Assembly: GCF_016907695.1 (NCBI RefSeq)
Contig: NZ_JAFBCK010000001.1
Coordinates: 7,552,001-7,616,000 of the forward strand
DNA from: Actinokineospora baliensis
GTDB taxonomy: Bacteria; Actinomycetota; Actinomycetes; Mycobacteriales; Pseudonocardiaceae
DNA: 64,000 nucleotides
Direction: 5' to 3'
This document shows, in pieces, positions 8,128-16,755 of the stretch. Position 1 is the stretch's first letter, and each line of letters begins with the position of its first letter. A program made the position numbers and the translations under genes. The notes beneath the pieces were generated by a model. That model was not told where the DNA came from and did not search any database. It worked only from the letters and a program-made list of their open reading frames with translations.

Positions 8128-9351
8128 ATGATCGTCCACAACGGACCGGTGGTCATCACTTCGGCGGACTCGGCCGCGCGGCGGGTGTGCTGTGATGGCT
8201 CGGTGGTCAAAGCGTGGGGCACCCGGCTGGCGCAGGTGGTGTTCGTCTTCCTGCTCGGCGCCGTCCTCTTCGCCGTGGACGCGCCGAACCTGGCCGACAC
8301 CGGGGTGCTCAAGTGGCCGATGTGGGTGCGGTACGCGGTGCTGGGCGGGCTGTGCCTGCTGCAGCTGGCCAAGCACCGGGCACCGGCGGTGGCGCTGGCG
8401 GTGGGCCTGCCGCTGCTGGGCCTCGACATCGCGATGGGCCTGACCCTGGCGATCGCCCTCGCCTTCGGCGACCTGATCTACCTCGCCGTGCTGTACGGGT
8501 CGCGGCGGGCCAGCAACGCGGTGATCGTCATCCTCTGGTGCTACGTCGGCCTGGTGGTCGTGGCGGCGCTGCTGGTGGCCGATTCGGTGCGGGTGGCGCT
8601 GCTGATCATCCTGGCCGCCTGCCCGCTGCCCGCGATGCCCGCGTGGTGGGCGCTCAACGTGCGGCGGCAGCGGGAGATCGCCGACGTCGAGCGGGCCAGG
8701 GCCGACCAGCTGGCGCGGATCGCGGAGCTCGACCGGGCCGCGGCGGTGCACGCGGAGCGGGCGAGCATGGCCCGCGACCTGCACGACGTCATCGCCGGGC
8801 ACCTGTCGGCGATCGCGATCCAGTCGGAGGCGCTGCTCACCATGCGCGACGGCGACCCGGAGCGGACCAGGATGGTGCTGCGGTCGGTGCGCGAGAACAG
8901 CGTGTCGTCGTTGACCGAGATGCGCGCGATGATCGGCCTATTGCGATCGCAGGATGGCCAAGAGGCGTTCACCTCGCCTGCCCGGCTGCGCGAGTTCGAC
9001 AGGCTCGTTCGGTCCGCGCACGCGGCGGGGCTAAGTGTCGAAGTCGAGGTCGAGGACATAGAGGACCTCCCGGCGGCAGTGGACCTGTCCGCGTACCGGA
9101 TCGTGCAGGAGTCTTTGACCAACGCCATCAAGCACGCACCTGGGGCTTCCGTTCAACTGCGCATCGTTCGCACGCCGGGGGCCCTCGTAGTCGAAGTGGT
9201 CAGTGACAAGCCAGCCGCGGCCGCCAATCCCGCGGGGACTGGGCTGTTGGGGATGTCAGAACGCGCTGAAGCGGTCCGCGGGAGCCTTGTAGCGGGTCCG
9301 GTGGACGGTGGGTGGCGCGTGCGTGCAGAGCTCCCGGTGGAGGAAGAGTGA
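8128..9351 (+). CDS. NarL-type sensor histidine kinase
   Basis: Membrane histidine kinase of the HisKA_3 class, partner of the overlapping response regulator. After a short N-terminus come about five hydrophobic segments (about residues 35-180), a coiled-coil linker (RRQREIADVERARADQLA) and the dimerisation/phosphoacceptor helix MARDLHDVIAGHLSAI, where His is phosphorylated. A HATPase_c domain follows, with N-box IVQESLTNAIKHAP and glycine box GTGLLGMSERAE. The start is uncertain: ATG 8128 is given, but GTG 8203 gives a protein beginning just before the first membrane segment. It is divergent from the chitinase gene, so chitin-related sensing is possible, but the short periplasmic loops give no clue to the ligand. 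Confidence 0.88.
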   Translation: MIVHNGPVVITSADSAARRVCCDGSVVKAWGTRLAQVVFVFLLGAVLFAVDAPNLADTGVLKWPMWVRYAVLGGLCLLQLAKHRAPAVALAVGLPLLGLDIAMGLTLAIALAFGDLIYLAVLYGSRRASNAVIVILWCYVGLVVVAALLVADSVRVALLIILAACPLPAMPAWWALNVRRQREIADVERARADQLARIAELDRAAAVHAERASMARDLHDVIAGHLSAIAIQSEALLTMRDGDPERTRMVLRSVRENSVSSLTEMRAMIGLLRSQDGQEAFTSPARLREFDRLVRSAHAAGLSVEVEVEDIEDLPAAVDLSAYRIVQESLTNAIKHAPGASVQLRIVRTPGALVVEVVSDKPAAAANPAGTGLLGMSERAEAVRGSLVAGPVDGGWRVRAELPVEEE

Positions 9352-9995
9352 CGATCAGGGTCCTACTGGCCGATGACCACGCCGCGATCCGCACCGGCCT
9401 GGGCATGATCCTCGACAGCGCGCCGGACATGGAGGTGGTCGCAGAGGCTGGGGATGGCGCGGCCGCGGTTCGCAAGGCGACGGCTCTTAGGCCGGATGTG
9501 GTGCTTATGGATGTCCGCATGCCCGAGGTCGACGGCATAGAGGCCACGCGTCGCCTTGTGTCCGCTGGCGTGTGTGCGGTGCTGGTGCTGACGACCTTTG
9601 ACATGGACTCTTACGTCTACGGGGCGCTCCGAGCGGGTGCCGCTGGGTTCCTGTTGAAGTCCGTGGACGCACCACGACTGCTCGACGCGATCCGTGTAGT
9701 GGCAGCTGGGGACGCTGTGATCGAGCCAAGCGTCACCCGGCGTCTTATCCACGCGTTCGCGGCGGCTCAACCACGCGAGGCAGTGCCGCCGCCGGGTTTG
9801 GACCAGCTGACCGACCGCGAGTCCGAGGTCTTGGTCTGCGTGGGCGAGGGGCTGTCGAACCAGCAGATCGCGCGGCGGCTGGGGATCGGGGAGGCCACGG
9901 TGAAGACACATGTATCCCGGGTCCTCACCAAGCTCGACCTCCGCTCTCGGGTGCAGGCGGCGGTTCTCGCGCAAGAGGCCGGTCTCGTCAACTAG
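9348..9995 (+). CDS. NarL/LuxR-family response regulator
   Basis: DNA-binding response regulator, 215 aa. The receiver domain has the acidic pair DD at 9-10, phospho-Asp D55 in VLMDVRMPEVDG, a conserved Thr in LVLTTFD and Lys in GFLLKSVDA. A LuxR-type HTH follows (LTDRESEVLVCVGEGLSNQQ, then TVKTHVSRVLTKL). The GTG start overlaps the kinase stop by four bases (GTGA), indicating translational coupling and a kinase-regulator pair. Targets are unknown; the chitinase promoter 1.4 kb away is one candidate. Its stop overlaps the tail of the convergent YiiX-like gene by four bases. Confidence 0.93.
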   Translation: MTIRVLLADDHAAIRTGLGMILDSAPDMEVVAEAGDGAAAVRKATALRPDVVLMDVRMPEVDGIEATRRLVSAGVCAVLVLTTFDMDSYVYGALRAGAAGFLLKSVDAPRLLDAIRVVAAGDAVIEPSVTRRLIHAFAAAQPREAVPPPGLDQLTDRESEVLVCVGEGLSNQQIARRLGIGEATVKTHVSRVLTKLDLRSRVQAAVLAQEAGLVN

Positions 9996-10612
9996 CGCGG
10001 CACATCCACAGCGATCTCGCCACCGTGCGGTAGGTCCATGCCGTCGCCGCTCCAGAAGCGGCCGGGGTCGTAGGCGTGTGGCCGTTCACCTGCGGGAAGT
10101 AGGCCCATGGCTTCCATGGTGACCGCGACGACCTCGGCGCAGTAGGCGCTCTCCAGCTCCACAGGGCGTGGCTTCTGCCATCGCAGACGCGGTACGCGGC
10201 CCTTGGCCCACCGGCCCGCGAGTCGGGCGGTGGAGGGGAACGGGGTGCCATCCAGGCGCGCGATGGTGCGCAAGACGGCGTCTTCCTGTTCGCGGCTGAC
10301 CGGCTCCGGCAGCTGCCTCAGCCAAGCCTTCTGCCCGTACTTGGTGGCCCACACGACGACGGCGTCTCTTAGGTCGTGGAGCTGCACCCCGCGTTGGTGT
10401 GTGCCGGTCCAGCGGTCTGGGAGGGAGCGGCCCAGCTCGGCGTGCCACATCAGCGGCGGCATGTCGTCGAGGACCACGGCGAGGCCTACGTGGTTCACCG
10501 GGGAGTTGGTCAAGGTCTGGATCGCGCGGTCAGCGGGCGTGCGGCCGCGGAAGAGCCACAGGTCGCCTGTGCGGGTAGCCGCCACCGCCTCGTCGAGCGT
10601 GAGAGAGCCCAT
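9992..10612 (-). CDS. YiiX/permuted NlpC/P60-like papain-fold protein
   Basis: Protein of 206 aa resembling permuted NlpC/P60 (YiiX-type) cysteine peptidases or amidases. The catalytic histidine is H41 in SPVNHVGLAV and the nucleophile is probably C158 in SAYCAEVVA; in the permuted fold His precedes Cys, as here. No signal peptide or membrane segment is seen, so it is likely cytosolic. That argues against a cell-wall substrate and for lipid or small-amide hydrolysis, as proposed for some relatives. It ends inside the response regulator stop codon and is divergent from a tiny membrane protein 27 bases away. Confidence 0.7.
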   Translation of the reverse strand: MGSLTLDEAVAATRTGDLWLFRGRTPADRAIQTLTNSPVNHVGLAVVLDDMPPLMWHAELGRSLPDRWTGTHQRGVQLHDLRDAVVVWATKYGQKAWLRQLPEPVSREQEDAVLRTIARLDGTPFPSTARLAGRWAKGRVPRLRWQKPRPVELESAYCAEVVAVTMEAMGLLPAGERPHAYDPGRFWSGDGMDLPHGGEIAVDVPR

Positions 10613-10639
10613 GGCTCAAACCCTAGGTAACCTCGGGCC

Positions 10640-10813
10640 ATGCGACACGTTTGGAAGTTCCTGGGCCTCGCCGGGCTGGTAGGCGTCGCCGCCACCGGCG
10701 CGGTCATCGCCCGGTCTGAACGCCAGCGCCGCGCCTACACGCCGGACGAGATCCGCGACCGCCTCCGCGAACGGATCGCCGAGGCGGAGAGCCCCACAGC
10801 GCGGCAGGGCTAA
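10640..10813 (+). CDS. Small single-span membrane protein, 57 aa
   Basis: Short gene read directly from the sequence: it begins MRHVWKFLGLAGLVGVAATG and ends SPTARQG. One transmembrane helix (about residues 5-24) is followed by a charged helical cytoplasmic tail (YTPDEIRDRLRERIAEAE). Third positions are almost all G or C, as in neighbouring genes, which supports coding. Function is unknown. It starts 27 bases from the divergent YiiX-like gene, and its stop overlaps the stop of the GlxA-type regulator by four bases. Confidence 0.65.
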   Translation: MRHVWKFLGLAGLVGVAATGAVIARSERQRRAYTPDEIRDRLRERIAEAESPTARQG

Positions 10814-11775
10814 GAGGCGAAAGTACGTCGGTAGGTCGATGGCGTTGTGCCGAATTCGGCGCGCATGCGGCGGCGCAGGTTGGCGGACGTGCCGAGGCCA
10901 CTACGGGCGGCCACGCGCTCGACGGACAGAGTCGTCGTCTCCAGCAGCAGTTGGGCCAACCTGAGGCGTTGGAGTAAGAGCCAGCGGCCCGGTGTGTCGC
11001 CCACTGCGGCGACGAACGCGCGGTGGAAGGCGCGAGGGCTCATCTGGGTGCGCGCGGCGAACTCGGGGACTCCGATGGGGTCGCCCAACGCCGATAGAGC
11101 CCAGTCGACGGTGCTAGCGATGTCACCGCGGTCAGGGCGGATGGGGACAGGAGCGTCCACGTACTGCGCCTGGCCGCCTTGCCGGACCGCGGGCATGACC
11201 AGCCTGCGAGCGAGGGTGTTGGCGACGCGGATACCTAGGTCGCGGCGCACGAGGTGCAGGCACAGGTCGAGTCCGCCTACGACTCCGGCGGAGGTCAGTA
11301 GGCCATCGTGCTCGGTGTAGAGGACGTCCCGCTCGACGAGCGTGTCCGGGTAGGCGCTGGCCAGGTCGTCCAGGAGCGCCCAGTGGGTCGTGGCGCGGCG
11401 ACCGTCGAGCAGGCCGGCTGCGGCCAAGGTGAAGGCGCCGGAGCAGAGAGCGGCGACGGTCACCCCGCTGGCGTGGACCGCTCGCAGGGCTACGCGGACC
11501 GTGGCGGGCACGTCGGCCTCCGGGTCGGCCCGACCCAGGACGACGACCAGATCGCAGCCCGTGAGCCCCGTGAGGCCGTGCGACGGCGTCACCGAGCCCG
11601 CCGGGTGCAGGCCGACCGGGCGGGTGGTGGGGCCGCAGAGCCGGACCTCGAACGGGCCGACCTCGTGCGGGGTGCGGTCGACCGACCAGACCTCGGTGAC
11701 GACGGCGAAGTCGAACACCCGGGTGCCCGGCAGCAGGAGGACGCCGATCGTGCGCATGGCAGGAAAGTATCGCAT
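10810..11775 (-). CDS. GlxA-type transcriptional regulator (DJ-1/PfpI plus AraC HTH)
   Basis: Regulator of 321 aa joining an N-terminal class I glutamine amidotransferase-like (DJ-1/PfpI) domain, about 7-180, with a C-terminal AraC/XylS double HTH, about 210-320. Cys in VAALCSGAFTLAAAG sits at the nucleophile elbow, although this family acts as a ligand sensor rather than an enzyme. The HTH region reads FAARTQMSPRAFHRAFVAAV and later RVAARSGLGTSANLRRRM. ATG 11775 is chosen over ATG 11757 because AGGAAAGG lies four bases upstream. It is divergent from the isochorismatase-like gene with an inverted repeat between them, so it probably controls that gene and itself. Confidence 0.9.
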   Translation of the reverse strand: MRYFPAMRTIGVLLLPGTRVFDFAVVTEVWSVDRTPHEVGPFEVRLCGPTTRPVGLHPAGSVTPSHGLTGLTGCDLVVVLGRADPEADVPATVRVALRAVHASGVTVAALCSGAFTLAAAGLLDGRRATTHWALLDDLASAYPDTLVERDVLYTEHDGLLTSAGVVGGLDLCLHLVRRDLGIRVANTLARRLVMPAVRQGGQAQYVDAPVPIRPDRGDIASTVDWALSALGDPIGVPEFAARTQMSPRAFHRAFVAAVGDTPGRWLLLQRLRLAQLLLETTTLSVERVAARSGLGTSANLRRRMRAEFGTTPSTYRRTFAS

Positions 11776-11789
11776 CGCGCCTTTCCTGC
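11759..11789. promoter_or_regulatory. Inverted repeat, candidate operator
   Basis: GCAGGAAAG and CTTTCCTGC form a perfect 9-bp inverted repeat separated by 13 bases, between the divergent regulator and hydrolase genes. One arm overlaps the regulator ribosome-binding site, a good place for autoregulation. Confidence 0.5.
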
Positions 11790-11828
11790 ACCTCCCGATC
11801 GACGCGCGGACCCGGCACGGTTGTCCCC

Positions 11829-12380
11829 ATGACCGCACTCATCCTGATCGACGTCCAGCGCGGCTTCGACGACCCGCGCCTGGGCAACCGCAACAACCCC
11901 GCCGCCGAGGGCAACATCAAGACCCTGCTCGACGCTTGGTCGGCGGCTGGACAACCGCTCGTCCTGGTGCGGCACGACTCTCTTATCGAGAACTCGCCTC
12001 TAGAGCAGGGGACCGAGGGCGCGCGGTTCAAACCGGAACTAGAGGGCGCCGAGCCGGATCTTATGTTCACCAAGCACGTCAACTCCGCCTTCCACGGCGC
12101 GGTCGACCTCCACGGGTGGCTCACCGGGAAGGGCATCACGCGGATCGTGTTGGCGGGTATCCAGACCAACATGTGCGTTGAGACCACCGCGCGGGTCGGC
12201 GGCAACCTGGGCTACGAGGTGCACGTGGCGTTGGACGCGACCTACACCTTCGACCTCACCGGCCCCGACGGCAGCGTGCAGACCGCCGACGAGCTGAGCC
12301 GGGCGACCGCCACCAACCTCCACGGCGGCGGGTTCGCCACGATCAGCAGCACGCAAGAGGTGCTGACGCTGCTCGGCTAG
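11829..12380 (+). CDS. Isochorismatase-family cysteine hydrolase
   Basis: Cytosolic hydrolase of 183 aa with the isochorismatase fold. The triad is visible: D8 (LILIDVQ), K82 (MFTKHVNSAF) and C116 (QTNMCVETT). Members hydrolyse amides such as nicotinamide, peroxyureidoacrylate or N-carbamoyl compounds. TNMCVETTAR is the usual signature, but the substrate cannot be assigned. Regulation by the divergent GlxA-type protein is suggested by the shared 50-base intergenic region with its inverted repeat. The stop overlaps the end of the mutase gene by four bases. Confidence 0.9.
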   Translation: MTALILIDVQRGFDDPRLGNRNNPAAEGNIKTLLDAWSAAGQPLVLVRHDSLIENSPLEQGTEGARFKPELEGAEPDLMFTKHVNSAFHGAVDLHGWLTGKGITRIVLAGIQTNMCVETTARVGGNLGYEVHVALDATYTFDLTGPDGSVQTADELSRATATNLHGGGFATISSTQEVLTLLG

Positions 12381-14398
12381 GCCGGGAGGTCGTGGGCCTC
12401 TCGCACTACCCGCACGATCTCGGCCATGATCTGGGTCATCTCGTAGTCCTTCGGCGTGAAGACCCGCGCGACCCCGCCTGCGAGCAGGGTCGCGGCGTCC
12501 TCGGGCGGGATGATCCCGCCTACCACCACCGGGATGTCACCCGCGCCCGCGGCTCGTAGTCCTTCGACGACCGCGGGCACGGCCTCTAGGTGCGAACCGG
12601 ACAGGATCGACAACCCCACCACGTGCACGCCCTCTTGGACGGCAGCGGAGACGATCTGGTCCGCGGTGAGCCGGATGCCTTGGTAGACAACCTCGAAGCC
12701 GGTGTCGCGGGCACGCACGGCGATCTGCTCGGCGCCGTTGGAGTGCCCGTCGAGGCCGGGCTTGCCGACCAGCATGCGCAGCCGCTCCCCCAGTTCCTCA
12801 CCGGTGGCCTTCACCGACTCGCGAACCTTCGCCAACTCGGCGCCCGCTTCTCCCGCAGCGGAAGCACCGGAGACACCGGTCGGGGCGCGGTACTCGCCGA
12901 AGACCTCGCGTAGTGCGGCCGCCCACTCTCCGGTCGTGACGCCCGCCCTAGCGCAGGAGAGCGTCGCTGCCATCAGGTTGGCGTCTGTCTTCGCTGCCGC
13001 GCATAGGACGTCCAGCGAGTCCTGCACGGCCGCGTCGTCGCGGGAAGCACGCCAGGCCGCGATGGCAGCAACGGCCTCACGCTCCGCGACAGGGTCAACG
13101 GTTTCGATGGCCTTAGCGCCCTCGGCTTGCAGTGGGCTCGGCTCGGTGGTGTCGAACCGGTTGACGCCAACGATCACCTCTTCGCCAACCTCAATGCGGC
13201 GACGCCTCTCGGCAAGAGAGCCGACCATCTGGGTCTTCATGTAACCGCTCTCGACAGCAGCGACAGCGCCACCCATGGCCTGCACGCGGTCGATCTCAGC
13301 GCGCGCACCCTCAAGGATCTCGTCCACCTTCGCCTGGATGACGGGAGAGCCGTCGAAGATGTCCTCGTACTCCAGTAGGTCCGTCTCGAAGGCGAGCACC
13401 TGCTGCATGCGCAGCGCCCACTGCTGGTCCCACGGGCGCGGTAGGCCCAACGCCTCGTTCCACGCGGGCAGCTGGATCGCGCGCGCCCGCGCCTTACGCG
13501 ACAACGACACCGCGAGCATCTCCAGCACGATCCGCTGGACGTTGTTCTCCGGCTGCGCCTCAGTGAGCCCTAGGGAGTTGACCTGGACGCCATAGCGGAA
13601 CCGGCGCTGCTTGGGGTTGGTGATGCCATAGCGGTCGCGGCAGATCTCGTCCCAGAGGTCGGTGAAGGCGCGCATCTTGCACATCTCTTCGATGAACCGC
13701 ACACCCGCGTTGACGAAGAATGAGATCCGCGCGACGACGTCGCCGAACTCCTCTTGCGGCACCTGGCCCGAATCGCGCACCGCGTCAAGAACCGCGATCG
13801 CGGTGCACATCGAGTACGCGACCTCTTGCACCGGGGTCGCCCCAACCTCCTGCAGGTGGTAGCTGCAGATGTTGATGGGGTTCCACTTCGGCACGTTGGC
13901 GACGGTGAAGGCCACCATGTCCGTGATCAGGCGCAGGCTAGGGCCCGGCGGGAAGACGTAGGTGCCCCGGGAGAGGTACTCCTTGATGATGTCGTTCTGC
14001 GTAGTGCCGGTGAGCTTCACTACGACGTCGTGCCAGTCGGTGCCCTCGGCCTCAGCCTGCTCCTGGGCGACGGTGACGTAGAGGGCGAGCAGCCACATCG
14101 CTGTGGCGTTGATGGTCATAGAGGTGTTCGCGGCGCCGAGCGGGATCCCGTCGAAGAGGGTCCGCATGTCACCGAGGTGGCTGACCGGGACGCCGACCTT
14201 GCCGACCTCGCCCCGGGCGAGCTCGTGGTCGGGGTCGTACCCGGTCTGCGTAGGCAGGTCGAAGGCGACCGAGAGACCGGTCTGCCCCTTGGCCAGGTTG
14301 CGCCTATAGAGCTCGTTGGACTTGGCGGCGGAGGAGTGGCCCGCGTAGGTCCGCATGACCCACGGCCGGTCGCGCTCGCGATCAGAGGGATACGGCAC
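12377..14398 (-). CDS. meaA: Ethylmalonyl-CoA mutase-like B12-dependent mutase (MeaA/Ecm)
   Basis: Coenzyme B12-dependent acyl-CoA mutase, single chain of 673 aa. The N-terminal TIM-barrel substrate domain opens with RTYAGHSSAAKSNELYRRNL and FDLPTQTGYDPDH. The C-terminal cobalamin-binding Rossmann domain carries the base-off His motif GLDGHSNGAEQ. The sequence follows ethylmalonyl-CoA mutase/MeaA proteins of Streptomyces and Rhodobacter more closely than classical MutA/MutB. That points to the ethylmalonyl-CoA pathway or supply of branched extender units; crotonyl-CoA carboxylase/reductase is not in this window. GTG 14398 has GGAGG seven bases upstream. A PduO-type adenosyltransferase at 18.1 kb could supply cofactor. 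No B12 riboswitch was seen in the short leader. Confidence 0.9.
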   Translation of the reverse strand: MPYPSDRERDRPWVMRTYAGHSSAAKSNELYRRNLAKGQTGLSVAFDLPTQTGYDPDHELARGEVGKVGVPVSHLGDMRTLFDGIPLGAANTSMTINATAMWLLALYVTVAQEQAEAEGTDWHDVVVKLTGTTQNDIIKEYLSRGTYVFPPGPSLRLITDMVAFTVANVPKWNPINICSYHLQEVGATPVQEVAYSMCTAIAVLDAVRDSGQVPQEEFGDVVARISFFVNAGVRFIEEMCKMRAFTDLWDEICRDRYGITNPKQRRFRYGVQVNSLGLTEAQPENNVQRIVLEMLAVSLSRKARARAIQLPAWNEALGLPRPWDQQWALRMQQVLAFETDLLEYEDIFDGSPVIQAKVDEILEGARAEIDRVQAMGGAVAAVESGYMKTQMVGSLAERRRRIEVGEEVIVGVNRFDTTEPSPLQAEGAKAIETVDPVAEREAVAAIAAWRASRDDAAVQDSLDVLCAAAKTDANLMAATLSCARAGVTTGEWAAALREVFGEYRAPTGVSGASAAGEAGAELAKVRESVKATGEELGERLRMLVGKPGLDGHSNGAEQIAVRARDTGFEVVYQGIRLTADQIVSAAVQEGVHVVGLSILSGSHLEAVPAVVEGLRAAGAGDIPVVVGGIIPPEDAATLLAGGVARVFTPKDYEMTQIMAEIVRVVREAHDLPA

Positions 14399-14486
14399 CG
14401 GTTAACCTCCGTTCACTTTCGCCTGAGCGTACTGGCCGGTAACCGCCTTGGCGCGTGGACTTGCTCACACGCGCGATGATGGGGAC

Positions 14487-14774
14487 ATGGATCTGCCCGC
14501 CCCGTACCTGCTGCTGGTCGCCCTGCTCGTCATCGGGCTGCTCGGGCTGGTCCTGCGCTGGGCCTTCCACTCCCCCGACCGCCACCCCGACTACGGCCTC
14601 CTCCGCCAGGTCGCCAAGGCCCCCACACCCACCGCTGCCAAAGCCGTAGAAGCCCAACTCCGCGCCGCGGGCGTCAAATCCACCACCGTCCCCACCGACG
14701 ACGGCGACGCCTACCGCATCCTGGTCTTCCCGGCGGACGAGCGGGTGGCGATAGACGTGCTCCTGGGCTCCTGA
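14487..14774 (+). CDS. Small membrane-anchored protein, 95 aa
   Basis: Protein with one N-terminal transmembrane helix (PYLLLVALLVIGLLGLVLRW) and a soluble C-terminal domain of about 65 residues. The fold VEAQLRAAGVKSTTV followed by YRILVFPADERVAI resembles small beta-alpha-beta domains of putative signal-transducing (DUF2007-like) proteins, but the resemblance is weak. ATG 14487 is chosen because an in-frame GTG further upstream would add residues with no coding character. It is divergent from the mutase and followed by a strong hairpin. Confidence 0.7.
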   Translation: MDLPAPYLLLVALLVIGLLGLVLRWAFHSPDRHPDYGLLRQVAKAPTPTAAKAVEAQLRAAGVKSTTVPTDDGDAYRILVFPADERVAIDVLLGS

Positions 14775-14781
14775 ACACGAC

Positions 14782-14815
14782 AACGGGCCGCCCCCGAAGC
14801 AGGGGGCGGCCCGTT
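14782..14815. terminator. Bidirectional hairpin terminator
   Basis: Perfect 14-bp stem (AACGGGCCGCCCCC, 14782-14795) with a six-base loop and its complement at 14802-14815, between the convergent small membrane protein and gamma-glutamyltransferase genes. Confidence 0.8.
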
Positions 14816-14827
14816 GGCTGGTGAGGA

Positions 14828-16630
14828 CTACCGGGCGGGGCGCACTACGCCTGCGGACGTGCCGCTGCGGCGGGTGGGTTCGCCTACGGCGAGGATTTGG
14901 CCGTGGTCGGTGAACTCGAGGGTGGCTGCGGCGCCGATCTCGGCTTGTTCGGTGAAGGTGTGGCCGTAGCGGGCCAGGAGCGGGTTGCCGGTGATGAAGG
15001 CCGGTTCAGCGGTCACCGAGGGCGTGTTGCGCTGGGTGGCGCGGGGGGCCGCGACGGCGTCGGGGAGGGAGAGGCCGAAGTCGACGCGGTTGACGATGAT
15101 CTGCAGGACGGTGGTGATGATCGTGGAGCCGCCCGGGGAGCCCAGGGCCAGCCACGGCTTGCCGTCCTTGAGGACGATGGTCGGCGACATGCTGGAGCGG
15201 GGGCGCTTGCCCGCGGCGGCCAGGTTCGGGTCGGGCGCGGTGCCCTGCGTCGGGGTGAAGTTGAAGTCGGTCAGCTCGTTGTTGAGCAGGAACCCGCGGC
15301 CCGGGACGACGATGCCGCTGCCGCCGACCTGCTCCAGGGTGTTGGTGTAGGTCACCACGTTGCCGCGCGCGTCGGCGACCACGAAGTGGTTCGTGTGCAC
15401 CTCGTTCTCGCTGGTCGGCGTGGCCGAGGGCGGCGGCGGGGTGCAGTCACCGGGGTTGAGCGGGTTGCCCGGGGCCACCGGCGCCGGGGTGGCCCGGATC
15501 GGGTCGATGCGGCACGCGCGGATGGCGGCGTAAGAGTCCGACAGCAGCTGCGCGGTGGGCACGTTGACGAACTTGGGGTCACCGACGTACCGGCCACGGT
15601 CTGCGTAGGCGAGCTTGGTGGCCTCTAGGTAGAAGTGCAGCGCCTGGTCGCGCGGAGCCTTCTTAAGATCGAACCGCTCAAGGATGTTGAGCGACTCACC
15701 GACAGTGGTGCCACCCGAGGAAGAAGGCGCCATCCCGTACACGTCCACATCGCGGTACCGGACGTGCGTAGGAGCCTGGTCCAGAGTGCGGTAAGAGCGC
15801 AGGTCTCCCACCGTGAGCTTGCCCTTGGGCGGCGTGATCGTCGCGTCCGACGCAAGAGGCGGGTTCTGCGCGGCGTTGGCGACGTCGCGGCCAACGGACC
15901 CGCCGTAGAAGGCGCGCGTGCCGTTGCGGGCGATCTCGCGGTAGGTCTTAGCCAGATCCGGGTTGCGCAGCGTGGAGCCCACAGCGGGCGGCGCACCACC
16001 GGGCAGGTACAGCGCCGCGGTGGAGCTGAACTGCTTAAAGCGCGGCTGGTTCTGTTCGATCTCCTTGCGCAGCTGCGGCGTCACCGGGAAACCCCGCTCG
16101 GCGACGCGGATCGCGGGCTGCAACGCGTCCTCTAGGTCGTACTTGCCCCACCGCTGCAGCGCCCGCTCCCACAGCGCCAGGTTGCCCGGCGTGCCGACCG
16201 ACAGGCCACTGGTCACCGCGTCGGCGAAGGCGTACGGCTGACCGGTGGCCGGGTTGATGAACAGGTTCGCGTCACCGGCCGCGGGCGTCGTCTCGCGACC
16301 GTCGATGGTGGACACCTTGCCGGACTTCGCGTCGTAGTAGACGAGGTAGCCGCCACCACCGATCCCGGCCATGTTGGGGTCGGTCACCCCGAGCACCGCC
16401 GCCACGGCGACCGCCGCGTCCGCAGCGGTGCCACCGCGGCGCAGTACGTCCAGACCGGCCTGGGTGGACTGCACGGTGTCGGAGACGACCGCGCCCCCGT
16501 ACCCCTTGGCCACCGGAACCTTGGGCAGCTCGCGGCCGGGCGTCGCCGCCGCGGCCGTGGGCACCAGCAGAGCACCCGTCACGGTGGCAGCAGCCACCGC
16601 GCACACACCTACTCCGCGCCGAACACGCAT
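14828..16630 (-). CDS. ggt: Gamma-glutamyltransferase, exported
   Basis: Secreted N-terminal nucleophile hydrolase that cleaves the gamma-glutamyl bond of glutathione and related peptides. The 600-aa proenzyme has a signal peptide (about 1-30, ending AAAA) and is expected to self-cleave before the catalytic threonine of the TNHFVVADARGN motif, giving large and small subunits. The glycine-rich oxyanion region (LGSPGGSTIITT) and substrate-binding GKRPRSSMSPTIV are present. A 20-residue proline-rich insertion precedes the cleavage site. ATG 16630 is chosen over an in-frame GTG/ATG 24 bases upstream because GGAAGAGG precedes it. The next gene upstream is murA, with a 125-base gap. Confidence 0.94.
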   Translation of the reverse strand: MRVRRGVGVCAVAAATVTGALLVPTAAAATPGRELPKVPVAKGYGGAVVSDTVQSTQAGLDVLRRGGTAADAAVAVAAVLGVTDPNMAGIGGGGYLVYYDAKSGKVSTIDGRETTPAAGDANLFINPATGQPYAFADAVTSGLSVGTPGNLALWERALQRWGKYDLEDALQPAIRVAERGFPVTPQLRKEIEQNQPRFKQFSSTAALYLPGGAPPAVGSTLRNPDLAKTYREIARNGTRAFYGGSVGRDVANAAQNPPLASDATITPPKGKLTVGDLRSYRTLDQAPTHVRYRDVDVYGMAPSSSGGTTVGESLNILERFDLKKAPRDQALHFYLEATKLAYADRGRYVGDPKFVNVPTAQLLSDSYAAIRACRIDPIRATPAPVAPGNPLNPGDCTPPPPSATPTSENEVHTNHFVVADARGNVVTYTNTLEQVGGSGIVVPGRGFLLNNELTDFNFTPTQGTAPDPNLAAAGKRPRSSMSPTIVLKDGKPWLALGSPGGSTIITTVLQIIVNRVDFGLSLPDAVAAPRATQRNTPSVTAEPAFITGNPLLARYGHTFTEQAEIGAAATLEFTDHGQILAVGEPTRRSGTSAGVVRPAR

Positions 16631-16755
16631 CAGGACCTCTTCCGTTGGTCGCACAGGTGGTCCTTGTTGTACTCGGACACCCCATGCCCGTGGACCGCTG
16701 TTCGGACCGCGTCACCCGGTGGGACCGGAGGGCCTGCCTGGGCCAAACGGGTGAG

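Noticed and set aside
14399..14486. B12 riboswitch before the mutase gene
   Set aside because: The leader is too short and lacks the conserved B12 box.
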